Positions 55,913-63,404 of a DNA stretch of 64,000 bases are shown in pieces (position 1 is the first letter of the stretch; each line of letters opens with the position of its first letter). The notes under the pieces were generated by a model. It had not been told where the DNA came from. It worked only from the letters and a program-made list of their open reading frames with translations, and did not search any database. The stretch lies in contig NZ_JAPEMU010000001.1 of assembly GCF_026342405.1 (NCBI RefSeq), positions 3,782,001 through 3,846,000 on the forward strand, given 5' to 3'. This stretch comes from Kitasatospora sp. NBC_00240 (GTDB lineage: Bacteria; Actinomycetota; Actinomycetes; Streptomycetales; Streptomycetaceae). A program made the translations under genes and the position numbers.

Positions 55913-57340
55913 TCAATTCCTCCAAGTGCCCGGAGCCCCGAATAGGTCGCCCGTACGGTTGACAAGCGCGGACCGGCCTTGCGCGGCCGGTACGACCGGG
56001 CCGTACGGCGGCCGTGACGACCGGGCCCGGTCGCCCTGGGCCGGCCCGGCGGCGGGCTCAGGTCTCCCGCTCGGGACGGTAGTCCTGCTCGGCGACGCCG
56101 AAGGTCCAGGCCACGCCGCCCGGTCCGTCCGGGTGGCCAGCGGCACCCGCAGCCAGTACGTCCGGAAGGTGCCGTCCGGCTCGGCCGTCGAGTTGACCAC
56201 CTCGACCATCACCACCGGCTCGTCGTCCGGCAGCTGGATCCGCCAGAGCACGCCGGTCTCGTCGCGGTGCAGCGGCTCGGCGCCCGAGTCGGCGAGGTAG
56301 CGGTCGTAGCCGTAGTGCTCCAGCATCACGCGGCGCAGCTCGGCGTTCTCCTCCTCGCGGATCCGCTCGGCGGTCAGGCCGTCCAGCCCGGCCAGGAAGT
56401 CCTCGGGCACCGGCAGGCCGCGCCAGGCGTGCAGGGCGAACCCGTCGGGGTAGGCGAGCGCGGGGCCGTCCGCGCGGTCCAGCCGGCCGGCCTCGTCCCG
56501 GTGCAGCGTGGTCGGGCGGGCGGCGACCAGCGCGACCCGCTCGTACGGCCACCACCAGCCGGCGTGCCGGGCGACGCCGGCGAGGCCCGCCAGGTCGGCG
56601 AGCTCCCCGTCGAAGCCGGGGCCGGCCGCGTCGAAGGCCGACAGCCAGGGCGCGTCGTGCTGCCCGAGCACGGCGTCCAGCAGGGCCGACCGGACGGTGC
56701 GGACGGCAGCGGCGGCCCGCGCCCGCACCGGGCCGTCCGCGTCCTCCTCGGCCTCGGGGGCCAGCCGGTCGGTCAGCACGCCCTCGATCCGCCCGGTCAA
56801 AGCCTGGGTCTGCGGCCACAGCTCGCCGCCGGTCAGCGCCCAGAGCCGGGCCCAGCCGGCCCCGCCGAGCCGCTCGCGCACCTGCCGGCGGGCCCGCTCC
56901 CAGGGCGCCGTGCGGACCCGCTCGCGGACGCTCGGCCCGGCCGCGCCCGGCACCGCGGCCACCCCGGCGGCGGCCAGCCGCTCACGGGCGGCCGCGAACA
57001 CCGGGGCCGCCTGCGCCGCGCCCGGGCCGGCCAGTACGGCCTGCGCGCCGCCGCCGAGGATCAGGGCGGCGGCGAGCGCCTGCAGCGGCGAGTCCAGCCG
57101 GACCACGGCCGCCGGGTCGGCGAGCCCGGCGGCCCGGTAGGCCGTCCGTACCGCCCGCTCCGCCGCGGCCCGGTCCCGCGGGGCGTCGGCGACGGGCGCG
57201 GTGGCGACGGCGACCCGGCGCCAGTCGGCGGCCACCCGGGCGGGGTCGGCCGTCGCGGGGTCGGCCGGCCGGGTGGCCGGCGGGAGGACGGCCGGCGGGG
57301 CGGCGAGGGCCCGGTCGGGCCGGTCGGTCTGCTGGGTCAT
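55913..57340 (-). CDS. DUF6745-like protein with a probable C-terminal frameshift
   Basis: The open frame encodes 475 residues. The part to about residue 408 is a coherent domain (GWWWPYERVALVAARPTTLHRD, YPDGFALHAWRGLPVPEDFL, LEHYGYDRYLADSG, DEPVVMVEVVNSTAEPDGTFRTYWLRVP in parts) that I associate with the DUF6745 family. Near 56115 the natural ending VAWTFGVAEQDYRPERE lies in another frame and stops at 56058, while the annotated frame runs on for ~65 Pro/Ser/Arg-rich residues through AT-richer DNA to 55913. One missing base would explain it. AGGAGCAGG precedes ATG 57340. It is 85 bases downstream of the 108-aa gene and divergent from the radical SAM cassette. Confidence 0.7.
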   Translation of the reverse strand: MTQQTDRPDRALAAPPAVLPPATRPADPATADPARVAADWRRVAVATAPVADAPRDRAAAERAVRTAYRAAGLADPAAVVRLDSPLQALAAALILGGGAQAVLAGPGAAQAAPVFAAARERLAAAGVAAVPGAAGPSVRERVRTAPWERARRQVRERLGGAGWARLWALTGGELWPQTQALTGRIEGVLTDRLAPEAEEDADGPVRARAAAAVRTVRSALLDAVLGQHDAPWLSAFDAAGPGFDGELADLAGLAGVARHAGWWWPYERVALVAARPTTLHRDEAGRLDRADGPALAYPDGFALHAWRGLPVPEDFLAGLDGLTAERIREEENAELRRVMLEHYGYDRYLADSGAEPLHRDETGVLWRIQLPDDEPVVMVEVVNSTAEPDGTFRTYWLRVPLATRTDRAAWPGPSASPSRTTVPSGRPEPAAGPAQGDRARSSRPPYGPVVPAAQGRSALVNRTGDLFGAPGTWRN

Positions 57341-57425
57341 CGTCCTGCTCCTGGTTCCTGCGTCCTGGGGGTGGGCTGCCGCCGCGCGGGCGGTTCGGAC
57401 CGACGTGTCCTGTTGTCGGGCGCTC

Positions 57426-57752
57426 TCAGTCGGCCACGACCCGGACGGCGCCCGGCAGGTACTCGCGCTGGCGCACCACCCGGTACCAGCCCCTGGGCAG
57501 CGGGATCACGGCGTGCTCCTCGTGCACCACCCGGCCGCCCTCCGGCAGGTGCAGCCAGGCGGTGGCGAACGGGCCCGGCTCCCGGCGCAGTTCGCCGGGC
57601 CCGACCACCGCGTGCGCGTGGCCGGTCACCTCGCCCAGGGCCAGCACCAGCCGCCCCCGGGCGTCCCGCGGCTGCCCGGGCAGGCCGGCCACCCGCTGCG
57701 GGACAGCCGCCTCCTCCACCGGAACGATCAGCACATCACCCTGCCGGTACAC
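57426..57752 (-). CDS. Small conserved protein, 108 aa
   Basis: This compact, probably beta-rich protein starts VYRQGDVLIVPV and contains VTGHAHAVVGPGELR, LHLPEGGRVVHEEHAVIPLP and the ending GWYRVVRQREYLPGAVR (in parts). Several His residues (GHAHAV, VHEEHA) could bind metal, in a cupin-like arrangement, but the fold is not proven. GTG 57752 is chosen because GGGGAGG lies just upstream. It is on the same strand as the DUF6745-like gene and divergent from the five-gene cassette across 170 bases, so shared control is plausible. Confidence 0.7.
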   Translation of the reverse strand: MYRQGDVLIVPVEEAAVPQRVAGLPGQPRDARGRLVLALGEVTGHAHAVVGPGELRREPGPFATAWLHLPEGGRVVHEEHAVIPLPRGWYRVVRQREYLPGAVRVVAD

Positions 57753-57922
57753 GGCGCCTCCCCGCACTCGCTGCCTTCTTGACGACACGGCAGACGCTAC
57801 GGGCGGGGTCCGACAACGAGCCCCCGGGCGCCGCCGGCCACGCCCGGGCGGACCGCCCGCGAGCGCTGTCGGCGGCACCTGGTAGACAAGGGTCAGCCCC
57901 TTCCAGCCCGAGGAGACGCGCC

Positions 57923-58885
57923 ATGGCGATCGGCCGGCACATCGAGGAATTCCACGGCCTGCCCGTGTTCAACGTGGAGGCCGCGCTCGCCGACGGCAAG
58001 CCGCTGCCCGCCGCCGGCGAGGTCGCCTGGCGCCTGCACCTGGACTACGACGGGGACGGGAGCTTCGAGGAGCTGTGGGAGTCCTTCCTCACCGCCGTCG
58101 ACGGCACCGCGGTACGGGCCCTGGTGATCGGCTCCTGGTGGGGCGACGACGCCATGGACCCGCTCACCGAGTCGCTGGCGCTGATCGTGCGCAGCGCCGA
58201 GCGGCTGCCCGCCCTGCGGGCCCTGTTCCTCGGCGAGGTGACGTACGAGGAGAACGAGATCTCCTGGATCCAGCCCGCCGACCTCACCCCGCTGCTGGAG
58301 GCCTACCCGCGACTGGAGGAGCTCGTCGCCCGCGGCGCGTACTCGACGTACGGCGAGGTCGCGCCGCCGTACCTGCGGCCGCTGCGGCACGAGCACCTGC
58401 GCGCCCTGCGCTTCGAGTCCGGCGGCCTCTCCGGCACGGTCTCCCAGGCGATCGGCGCCTGCGAGCTGCCCGCCCTGGAGCGGCTCGAACTCTGGCTCGG
58501 CACCGAGTGGTACGGCGCGGACACCACCCTCGACGACCTCGCACCGCTGCTCGACGGCGGCCGCCTGCCCGCACTGCGCCACCTCGGGCTGGAGAACAGC
58601 GACCTCACCGACCAGCTGGCCGCCGCCCTGGCCGGCGCACCGGTGGTGGCCCAGCTGTCGAAGCTCAGCCTGGCCCTCGGCACGCTGAGCGACCAGGGCG
58701 CGGCCGCCCTGCTGGCCGGCCAGCCGCTCACCCACCTCGCCGCGCTCGACCTGCACCACCACTACCTCTCCGAGGAGATGCAGCAGCGCCTGAAGGACAC
58801 CGTGGGCGCGGCCGGCACGGCACTGGACCTCTCCCAGCAGCAGGACCTGGACGACGACCGGCCCTACGTCGCCAACGGCGAGTGA
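57923..58885 (+). CDS. STM4015-family leucine-rich-repeat protein, 320 aa
   Basis: The N-terminal ~100 residues (HIEEFHGLPVFNVEAALADG, WRLHLDYDGDGSFEELWESF) lead into a region of Leu-rich repeats such as LPALRALFLGEVTY, YPRLEELVARGAY, HEHLRALRFESGGL, LPALERLELWLG, LPALRHLGLENSDL and LTHLAALDLHHHYLS. There is no signal peptide, so it is cytosolic. It may be a scaffold or substrate-recognition protein for the enzymes encoded next; LRR folds bind proteins. AGGAG stands ahead of ATG 57923. It is the first gene of a five-gene unit. The family name is recalled from the Salmonella locus STM4015; biochemical function is unknown. Confidence 0.85.
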   Translation: MAIGRHIEEFHGLPVFNVEAALADGKPLPAAGEVAWRLHLDYDGDGSFEELWESFLTAVDGTAVRALVIGSWWGDDAMDPLTESLALIVRSAERLPALRALFLGEVTYEENEISWIQPADLTPLLEAYPRLEELVARGAYSTYGEVAPPYLRPLRHEHLRALRFESGGLSGTVSQAIGACELPALERLELWLGTEWYGADTTLDDLAPLLDGGRLPALRHLGLENSDLTDQLAAALAGAPVVAQLSKLSLALGTLSDQGAAALLAGQPLTHLAALDLHHHYLSEEMQQRLKDTVGAAGTALDLSQQQDLDDDRPYVANGE

Positions 58886-58925
58886 CCCGGCAGCCCACCC
58901 GAGCCCCGACGGACGACCGACAGCG

Positions 58926-60191
58926 ATGACACCGGCCCCGCCGACCGACCCGACCGCCCCGCGGCTCACCGTGCTGGGCAACCCCGGCCACCGGCGGGTG
59001 GCGCTGTTCGCCGCCGCCGTCCGGGCCTCCGGGCTGCCCGAACCCGCCGTGCTGCCCTGGTTGGACGTGCTGCGCGGCGAGTACCGGATCGAGCCGGGCA
59101 CCCTGCTGCGGGTGGACTCCCCCGGCGAGGACGAGGCGGTGGACAGGCTGCTGCGCGGCGCCGCACTCGGCCCGGGGTACGCGCCGACCCGGGTGGAGGG
59201 CAGCGCCGCCTGGTACGCCGGGTTCACCGCAGCGCTGGCGGGGGTGGACCGGGCGGTCGGGGCCGCCCCCGGGGCCCGGCTGCTGTCCGCGCCCGCCGAG
59301 ATCGCCGTGATGTTCGACAAGCGCCGCACCCACCGGCTGCTGGCCGGCGCGGGCGTGCCCGTCCCGCCGGCGCTCGACCAGTCGGCGGGGCCCGTCACCG
59401 GCTGGGCGGACCTGAAGGAACGGCTGGCGGCGGCGGGAATGCGCCGGGTCTTCGTCAAACCCGCCCACGGCTCCTCCGCCTCCGGGGTGCTGGCCCTGGA
59501 GTCCGGCCCGCGCGGGCGGCTCTCGGTCACCACCTCGGTGTCCTGGCAGGGCGGCGAACTGCACAACTCGCTGCGGGTGCGCCGCTACCAGGAGGAGGCC
59601 GGGATCGCCGCGATCGTGGACCGGCTGGCGCCGGACGGCCTGCACGTGGAGCGCTGGATCCCGAAGTCCGCCCAGCACGGCCGGGCGGCCGACCTGCGGG
59701 TGGTGGTGGTCGCCGGCCGGGCCACCCACCTGGTGGTGCGCACCAGCACCGGCCCGATGACCAACCTCCATCTCGGCGGCGCCCGGGGCGACACCGAGCT
59801 GCTCCGGGAGGCGGCCGGCCCGCACTGGACCACCCTGCTGGAGACCGCCGAGTGGGCGGCCGGGTGCTTCCCCGGCTCCCTGGCCGCCGGCGTGGACGTG
59901 CTGCCCGGGGCCGACTGGCGGCGCTACCTGGTCGGCGAGGTGAACGCCTTCGGCGACCTGTTGCCCGGTCTGACCGGCCTGCCCGGCGGCCCCGCCGAAG
60001 GGCTCGACACCTACGCGGCCCAACTCGCCGCCGTACTCGCCGGCCCGGCCCGCCCGACCCCGGCCGCCGGCCCCGCCGGCAGCACCGGACCTTCCCCCGC
60101 CGCCGACCCGTCCCGCCGTACCGACCCGTCCCGTACCGGCGCCCGGACCGGTACCGTCGCCCCGCCCCCAGGCCATGGAGCCACCCCGTGA
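58926..60191 (+). CDS. STM4014-family ATP-grasp protein, 421 aa
   Basis: This is an ATP-grasp-like ligase. A small N-terminal domain (LTVLGNPGHRRVALFAAAVRAS) precedes the ATP-binding part, with DKRRTHRLLAGAGVPVPP at 131-148, a binding Lys178 in VFVKPAHGSSASGV, and metal/ATP residues Asp324 and Glu338-Asn340 (GVDVLPG...GEVNAFGD). ATP-grasp enzymes activate a carboxylate as acyl phosphate and join it to an amine or thiol; substrates here are unknown. The last ~45 residues are a Pro/Thr/Ser-rich tail. It follows the LRR gene by 40 bases and overlaps the hydrolase gene by four bases (GTGA). Confidence 0.85.
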   Translation: MTPAPPTDPTAPRLTVLGNPGHRRVALFAAAVRASGLPEPAVLPWLDVLRGEYRIEPGTLLRVDSPGEDEAVDRLLRGAALGPGYAPTRVEGSAAWYAGFTAALAGVDRAVGAAPGARLLSAPAEIAVMFDKRRTHRLLAGAGVPVPPALDQSAGPVTGWADLKERLAAAGMRRVFVKPAHGSSASGVLALESGPRGRLSVTTSVSWQGGELHNSLRVRRYQEEAGIAAIVDRLAPDGLHVERWIPKSAQHGRAADLRVVVVAGRATHLVVRTSTGPMTNLHLGGARGDTELLREAAGPHWTTLLETAEWAAGCFPGSLAAGVDVLPGADWRRYLVGEVNAFGDLLPGLTGLPGGPAEGLDTYAAQLAAVLAGPARPTPAAGPAGSTGPSPAADPSRRTDPSRTGARTGTVAPPPGHGATP

Positions 60192-61087
60192 ACCACGCTG
60201 TCCCGCCCCCGGCCCCGGCCATGCCCCCGGCACCCGACATGAACGAGATCGTCGGCAGTCACGACCTGCTGCTGGTCACCCTCGACACGCTCCGGTTCGA
60301 CGTCGCCCGGGAGCTCGCCGAGGCCGGCCGCATCCCGCACCTGGCGGCCGTCCTGCCGGGCGGGCGCTGGGAGCGCCGGCACGCCCCCGGCAGCTTCACC
60401 TACGCCTCCCACCAGGCCATCCTGGCGGGGTTCCTGCCGACCCCGGCCAGCCCTGACGGCCCGCACCCGCGGCTGTTCGCCGCCCGCTTCGCGGGCTCCG
60501 AGACCACCGAACCGCGCACCTGGGTGTTCGACACCCCGGACCTGCCGTCCGCGCTGGCCGCGGCCGGGTACCGGACGGTCTGCATCGGCGGCGTCGGCTT
60601 CTTCAACAAGCAGGGCCCGCTCGGCTCGGTACTGCCGGGGATGTTCCAGGAGAGCCACTGGGAGCCGGAGTTCGGCGTGCCCTCGCCGGTCTCCTTCGAG
60701 GCCCAGGTGGCCCGCGCCGAGGAGGTCGCGGCCGGGCAGCCCGCCGGGCAGCCGCTCTTCCTGTTCCTCAACGTGGCCGCCCTGCACCAGCCGAACTGGT
60801 TCCACCTGCCCGGCGCCACCCGGGAGCACGGCGACAGCCGGGCCAGCCACGCCGCCGCCCTGGAGTACGTCGACCGGCACATCGGGCGGCTGTTCGCCGC
60901 GATGAGCCGGCGCCGGCCGTGCTTCGCCGTCGTCTGCTCCGACCACGGCACGGCGTACGGCGAGGACGGGTACACCGGGCACCGGATCGGCCACGAGGTC
61001 GTCTGGACCGTCCCGTACGCGCACTTCACCCTGCCCGGCCCCGCCCAGGACCTGCCCGGCCCCGCCCAGGAGACGCCGCCCCGATGA
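60188..61087 (+). CDS. STM4013-family alkaline phosphatase/sulfatase-fold hydrolase, 299 aa
   Basis: This belongs to the alkaline phosphatase superfamily. Metal ligands are suggested by Asp33 and Asp38 (VTLDTLRFDVARE) and by SDHG at 251-254 followed by GHRIGHE. The nucleophile region is GSFTYASHQAILAG (Thr71 or Ser74); there is no CxPxR, so it is not a formylglycine sulfatase. It is short for the superfamily. The start is GTG 60188 with GGAG upstream, inside the stop of the ATP-grasp gene. The stop overlaps the next gene (ATGA). It probably hydrolyses or transfers a phosphate, phosphonate or sulfate ester of the pathway product. Confidence 0.85.
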   Translation: MNHAVPPPAPAMPPAPDMNEIVGSHDLLLVTLDTLRFDVARELAEAGRIPHLAAVLPGGRWERRHAPGSFTYASHQAILAGFLPTPASPDGPHPRLFAARFAGSETTEPRTWVFDTPDLPSALAAAGYRTVCIGGVGFFNKQGPLGSVLPGMFQESHWEPEFGVPSPVSFEAQVARAEEVAAGQPAGQPLFLFLNVAALHQPNWFHLPGATREHGDSRASHAAALEYVDRHIGRLFAAMSRRRPCFAVVCSDHGTAYGEDGYTGHRIGHEVVWTVPYAHFTLPGPAQDLPGPAQETPPR

Positions 61088-62433
61088 CCACCACGCTGCC
61101 GCTGCTGACCGGCGCCCCGTCGGCGGACTCCCCGTACCGCAGCTACGTCTACGCCTATCCGCACAAGACGGCGTACCGCCGGCTGCCGGACCGGCCCGCG
61201 CTGCGCGACCTCTGGGCCGGCGAGCCGCAGCACGCGCTCTCGCTCTACCTGCACATACCGTTCTGCGAGGTGCGCTGCGGCTTCTGCAACCTGTTCACCC
61301 GGATCGGCGGCCCGGAAGGCCTCACCACCGCCTACCTGGACGCGCTGGAGCGGCAGGCCGACGCGGTGCGCGGAGCCCTGGACGAGGGCGCCCGGTTCGC
61401 CCTCGCGGCCTTCGGCGGCGGCACCCCGACCTACCTGAGCGCCGCCGAGCTGGAGCGCCTGTGCGACATCGCCGAGCGGCGGATGGGCGCCGACCTGCGG
61501 GCGATCCCGCTCTCGGTGGAGGCCTCGCCCGACACCGCCACCGCCGACCGGCTGGAGGTGCTCGCCGCCCGCGGCACCACCCGGCTCAGCCTGGGCGTGC
61601 AGTCCTTCCTGGACGAGGAGGCGAAGTCCGCCGTCCGCCCGCAGAAGCGCGCCGCGGTCGAGGCGGCGCTCGGCCGGATCCGCGCCGCCGGCTTCCCCGT
61701 CCTCAACATCGACCTGATCTACGGCATCGAGGGCCAGACCCCCGTGAGCTGGCTGCGCTCGCTGGACGCCGCCCTGGCCTGGCAGCCCGAGGAGCTGTAC
61801 CTCTACCCGCTGTACGTGCGCCCGCTGACCGGCCTCGGCCGGCGCGCCGGCGAGCACGGCTCGCGGGCCTGGGACGAGCAGCGCCTCGCCCTCTACCGCG
61901 CGGGCCGGGACCACCTGCTCGCGCACGGCTACCAGCAGGTCTCGATGCGGATGTTCCGCCGGGCCGGTTCGCCGCAGGCCGGCACCGACGAGTACAGCTG
62001 CCAGAGCGACGGCATGGTGGGCCTGGGCTGCGGGTCCCGCTCGTACACCGCCGCCCTGCACTACTCCTTCGACTACGCGGTGGACGCCACCCAGGTCCGC
62101 TCGATCATCGACGACTACGTCTCCACCACCGACTTCGGGCACGCCGAGTACGGCCACCGGATGGACGGCGAGGAGGCCCGCCGGCGCCACCTGGTGCAGT
62201 CGCTTCTGCAGGCCGAGGGCCTGGACCTGGCCGACTACCGGCGGCGGTTCGGCACCGCCGCAGCGGACGACTTCGCCGCCGAGCTGGCCGCACTGCGGGC
62301 GGCCGGCCGGCTCGCCGACACCCCCGGCCGGCTCCGGCTCACCCCCGAGGGCCTGGCCCACTCGGACGCCGTCGGCCCGGACCTCTTCTCCCCCGCCGTG
62401 CGCGACCTGATGGCCGCCTACGAGGCGAAGTGA
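61084..62433 (+). CDS. STM4012-family radical SAM protein (HemN-like), 449 aa
   Basis: The radical SAM cluster motif CEVRCGFC supplies Cys61, Cys65 and Cys68 in the CX3CX2C pattern, following LYLHIPF as in HemN. GGGTP at 111-115, SVEASPDTAT, RLSLGVQSF and the HemN-like NIDLIYGIEGQT motif follow, and the C-terminal HemN_C-like part is present (DEYSCQSDGMVGLGCGSRSYT in parts). It is related to coproporphyrinogen dehydrogenase but divergent at both ends, so haem synthesis is unlikely. ATG 61084 overlaps the hydrolase stop, and its stop overlaps the STM4011-type gene (GTGA). Confidence 0.88.
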   Translation: MTTTLPLLTGAPSADSPYRSYVYAYPHKTAYRRLPDRPALRDLWAGEPQHALSLYLHIPFCEVRCGFCNLFTRIGGPEGLTTAYLDALERQADAVRGALDEGARFALAAFGGGTPTYLSAAELERLCDIAERRMGADLRAIPLSVEASPDTATADRLEVLAARGTTRLSLGVQSFLDEEAKSAVRPQKRAAVEAALGRIRAAGFPVLNIDLIYGIEGQTPVSWLRSLDAALAWQPEELYLYPLYVRPLTGLGRRAGEHGSRAWDEQRLALYRAGRDHLLAHGYQQVSMRMFRRAGSPQAGTDEYSCQSDGMVGLGCGSRSYTAALHYSFDYAVDATQVRSIIDDYVSTTDFGHAEYGHRMDGEEARRRHLVQSLLQAEGLDLADYRRRFGTAAADDFAAELAALRAAGRLADTPGRLRLTPEGLAHSDAVGPDLFSPAVRDLMAAYEAK

Positions 62434-63371
62434 GCGGCCGCCCGCCCGCCGACCTGGGCATGCCCGTATTCCGCCCGCCGGCCGGCCAAGGCTTGCCCGC
62501 GTTCCCCCCGCCCGCCCCCGCGCCGCTGGACCTGACGATCCTGTACCGGGGCCCGCTGGCCTCCTGCGACTACGACTGCCCGTACTGCCCGTTCGGCAAG
62601 CGGCGGGACACCCCGGAGCAACTGCGCGCCGACCGGGCCGCGCTGGACAGGTTCGCCGCCTGGGCCACCGGGCAGCGCGGCGACACCCTCTCGCTGCTGT
62701 TCACCCCGTGGGGCGAGGGCCTGGTCCGCTCCTGGTACCGGGAGACGCTGGCCCGGCTGAGCCGGCTGCCGCACGTGCGGCGGGTGGCGATCCAGACCAA
62801 CCTCAGTTTCCGCACCGACTGGCTGGCCGGCGCCGACCTCGGCACCCTCGCCCTCTGGGCGACGTACCACCCGGGCGAGGTGACGCACGAGCGGTTCCTG
62901 GCGAAGTGCCGGGAGCTCACCGCGCTGGGTGTGCGCTACAGCGTGGGCGTGGTCGGCGAGCCCGAGCACCTGGAGCCGGCCCGCCGGCTGCGCGCGGAGC
63001 TGCCGCCCGAGGTCTACCTCTGGGTGAACGCCGCCGAGGGGCGCACCTACACCGACCCGGAGGCGGCCCGCTGGACCGACCTCGACCCGCTCTTCGCGTA
63101 CAGCCGCACCCCGCACCCGAGCGCCGGGCAGCCCTGCCGCACGGGCCGCACGGTGATCTCGGTGGACGGCGCGGGCACGGTGCGGCGCTGCCACTTCGTC
63201 CGCACCGAGCTGGGCAACCTGTACGACGGCTCGTACCGCGCCGCGCTCGGCCCGCGGCCCTGCGAACTGGCCGTCTGCGACTGCCACATCGGGTACGTCC
63301 ACCTGGAGACGCTGCCGCTGTACGAGGTCTTCGGCGAGGGCGTGCTGGAGCGGATCCCGCACGGCCGGTGA
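62430..63371 (+). CDS. STM4011-family radical SAM protein with extra cysteines, 313 aa
   Basis: CDYDCPYC at residues 46-53 gives the CX3CX2C site for the [4Fe-4S] cluster, and LTILYRGPLAS precedes it. Conserved-looking barrel segments include LLFTPWGEGLVRSWY and VRRVAIQTNLSFRTDWL. Five Cys cluster near the C-terminus (236, 254, 278, 283 and 285; QPCRTGRTVISVDGAGTVRRC and CELAVCDCH), like a SPASM/Twitch auxiliary-cluster domain, which suggests peptide or protein modification. The GTG start at 62430 overlaps the previous stop. It is the last gene of the five-gene unit; the minus-strand kinase gene converges with it after 33 bases. Confidence 0.88.
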   Translation: MSGRPPADLGMPVFRPPAGQGLPAFPPPAPAPLDLTILYRGPLASCDYDCPYCPFGKRRDTPEQLRADRAALDRFAAWATGQRGDTLSLLFTPWGEGLVRSWYRETLARLSRLPHVRRVAIQTNLSFRTDWLAGADLGTLALWATYHPGEVTHERFLAKCRELTALGVRYSVGVVGEPEHLEPARRLRAELPPEVYLWVNAAEGRTYTDPEAARWTDLDPLFAYSRTPHPSAGQPCRTGRTVISVDGAGTVRRCHFVRTELGNLYDGSYRAALGPRPCELAVCDCHIGYVHLETLPLYEVFGEGVLERIPHGR

Positions 63372-63404
63372 GGTGGCGCGCGGCGGCCGGCCGCCGCCGG
63401 CCGG

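Noticed and set aside
61084..62433. Coproporphyrinogen dehydrogenase HemN/HemW
   Set aside because: The core resembles HemN, but both ends diverge and the gene sits in the STM4011-4015-type cassette, not with haem or heat-shock genes.
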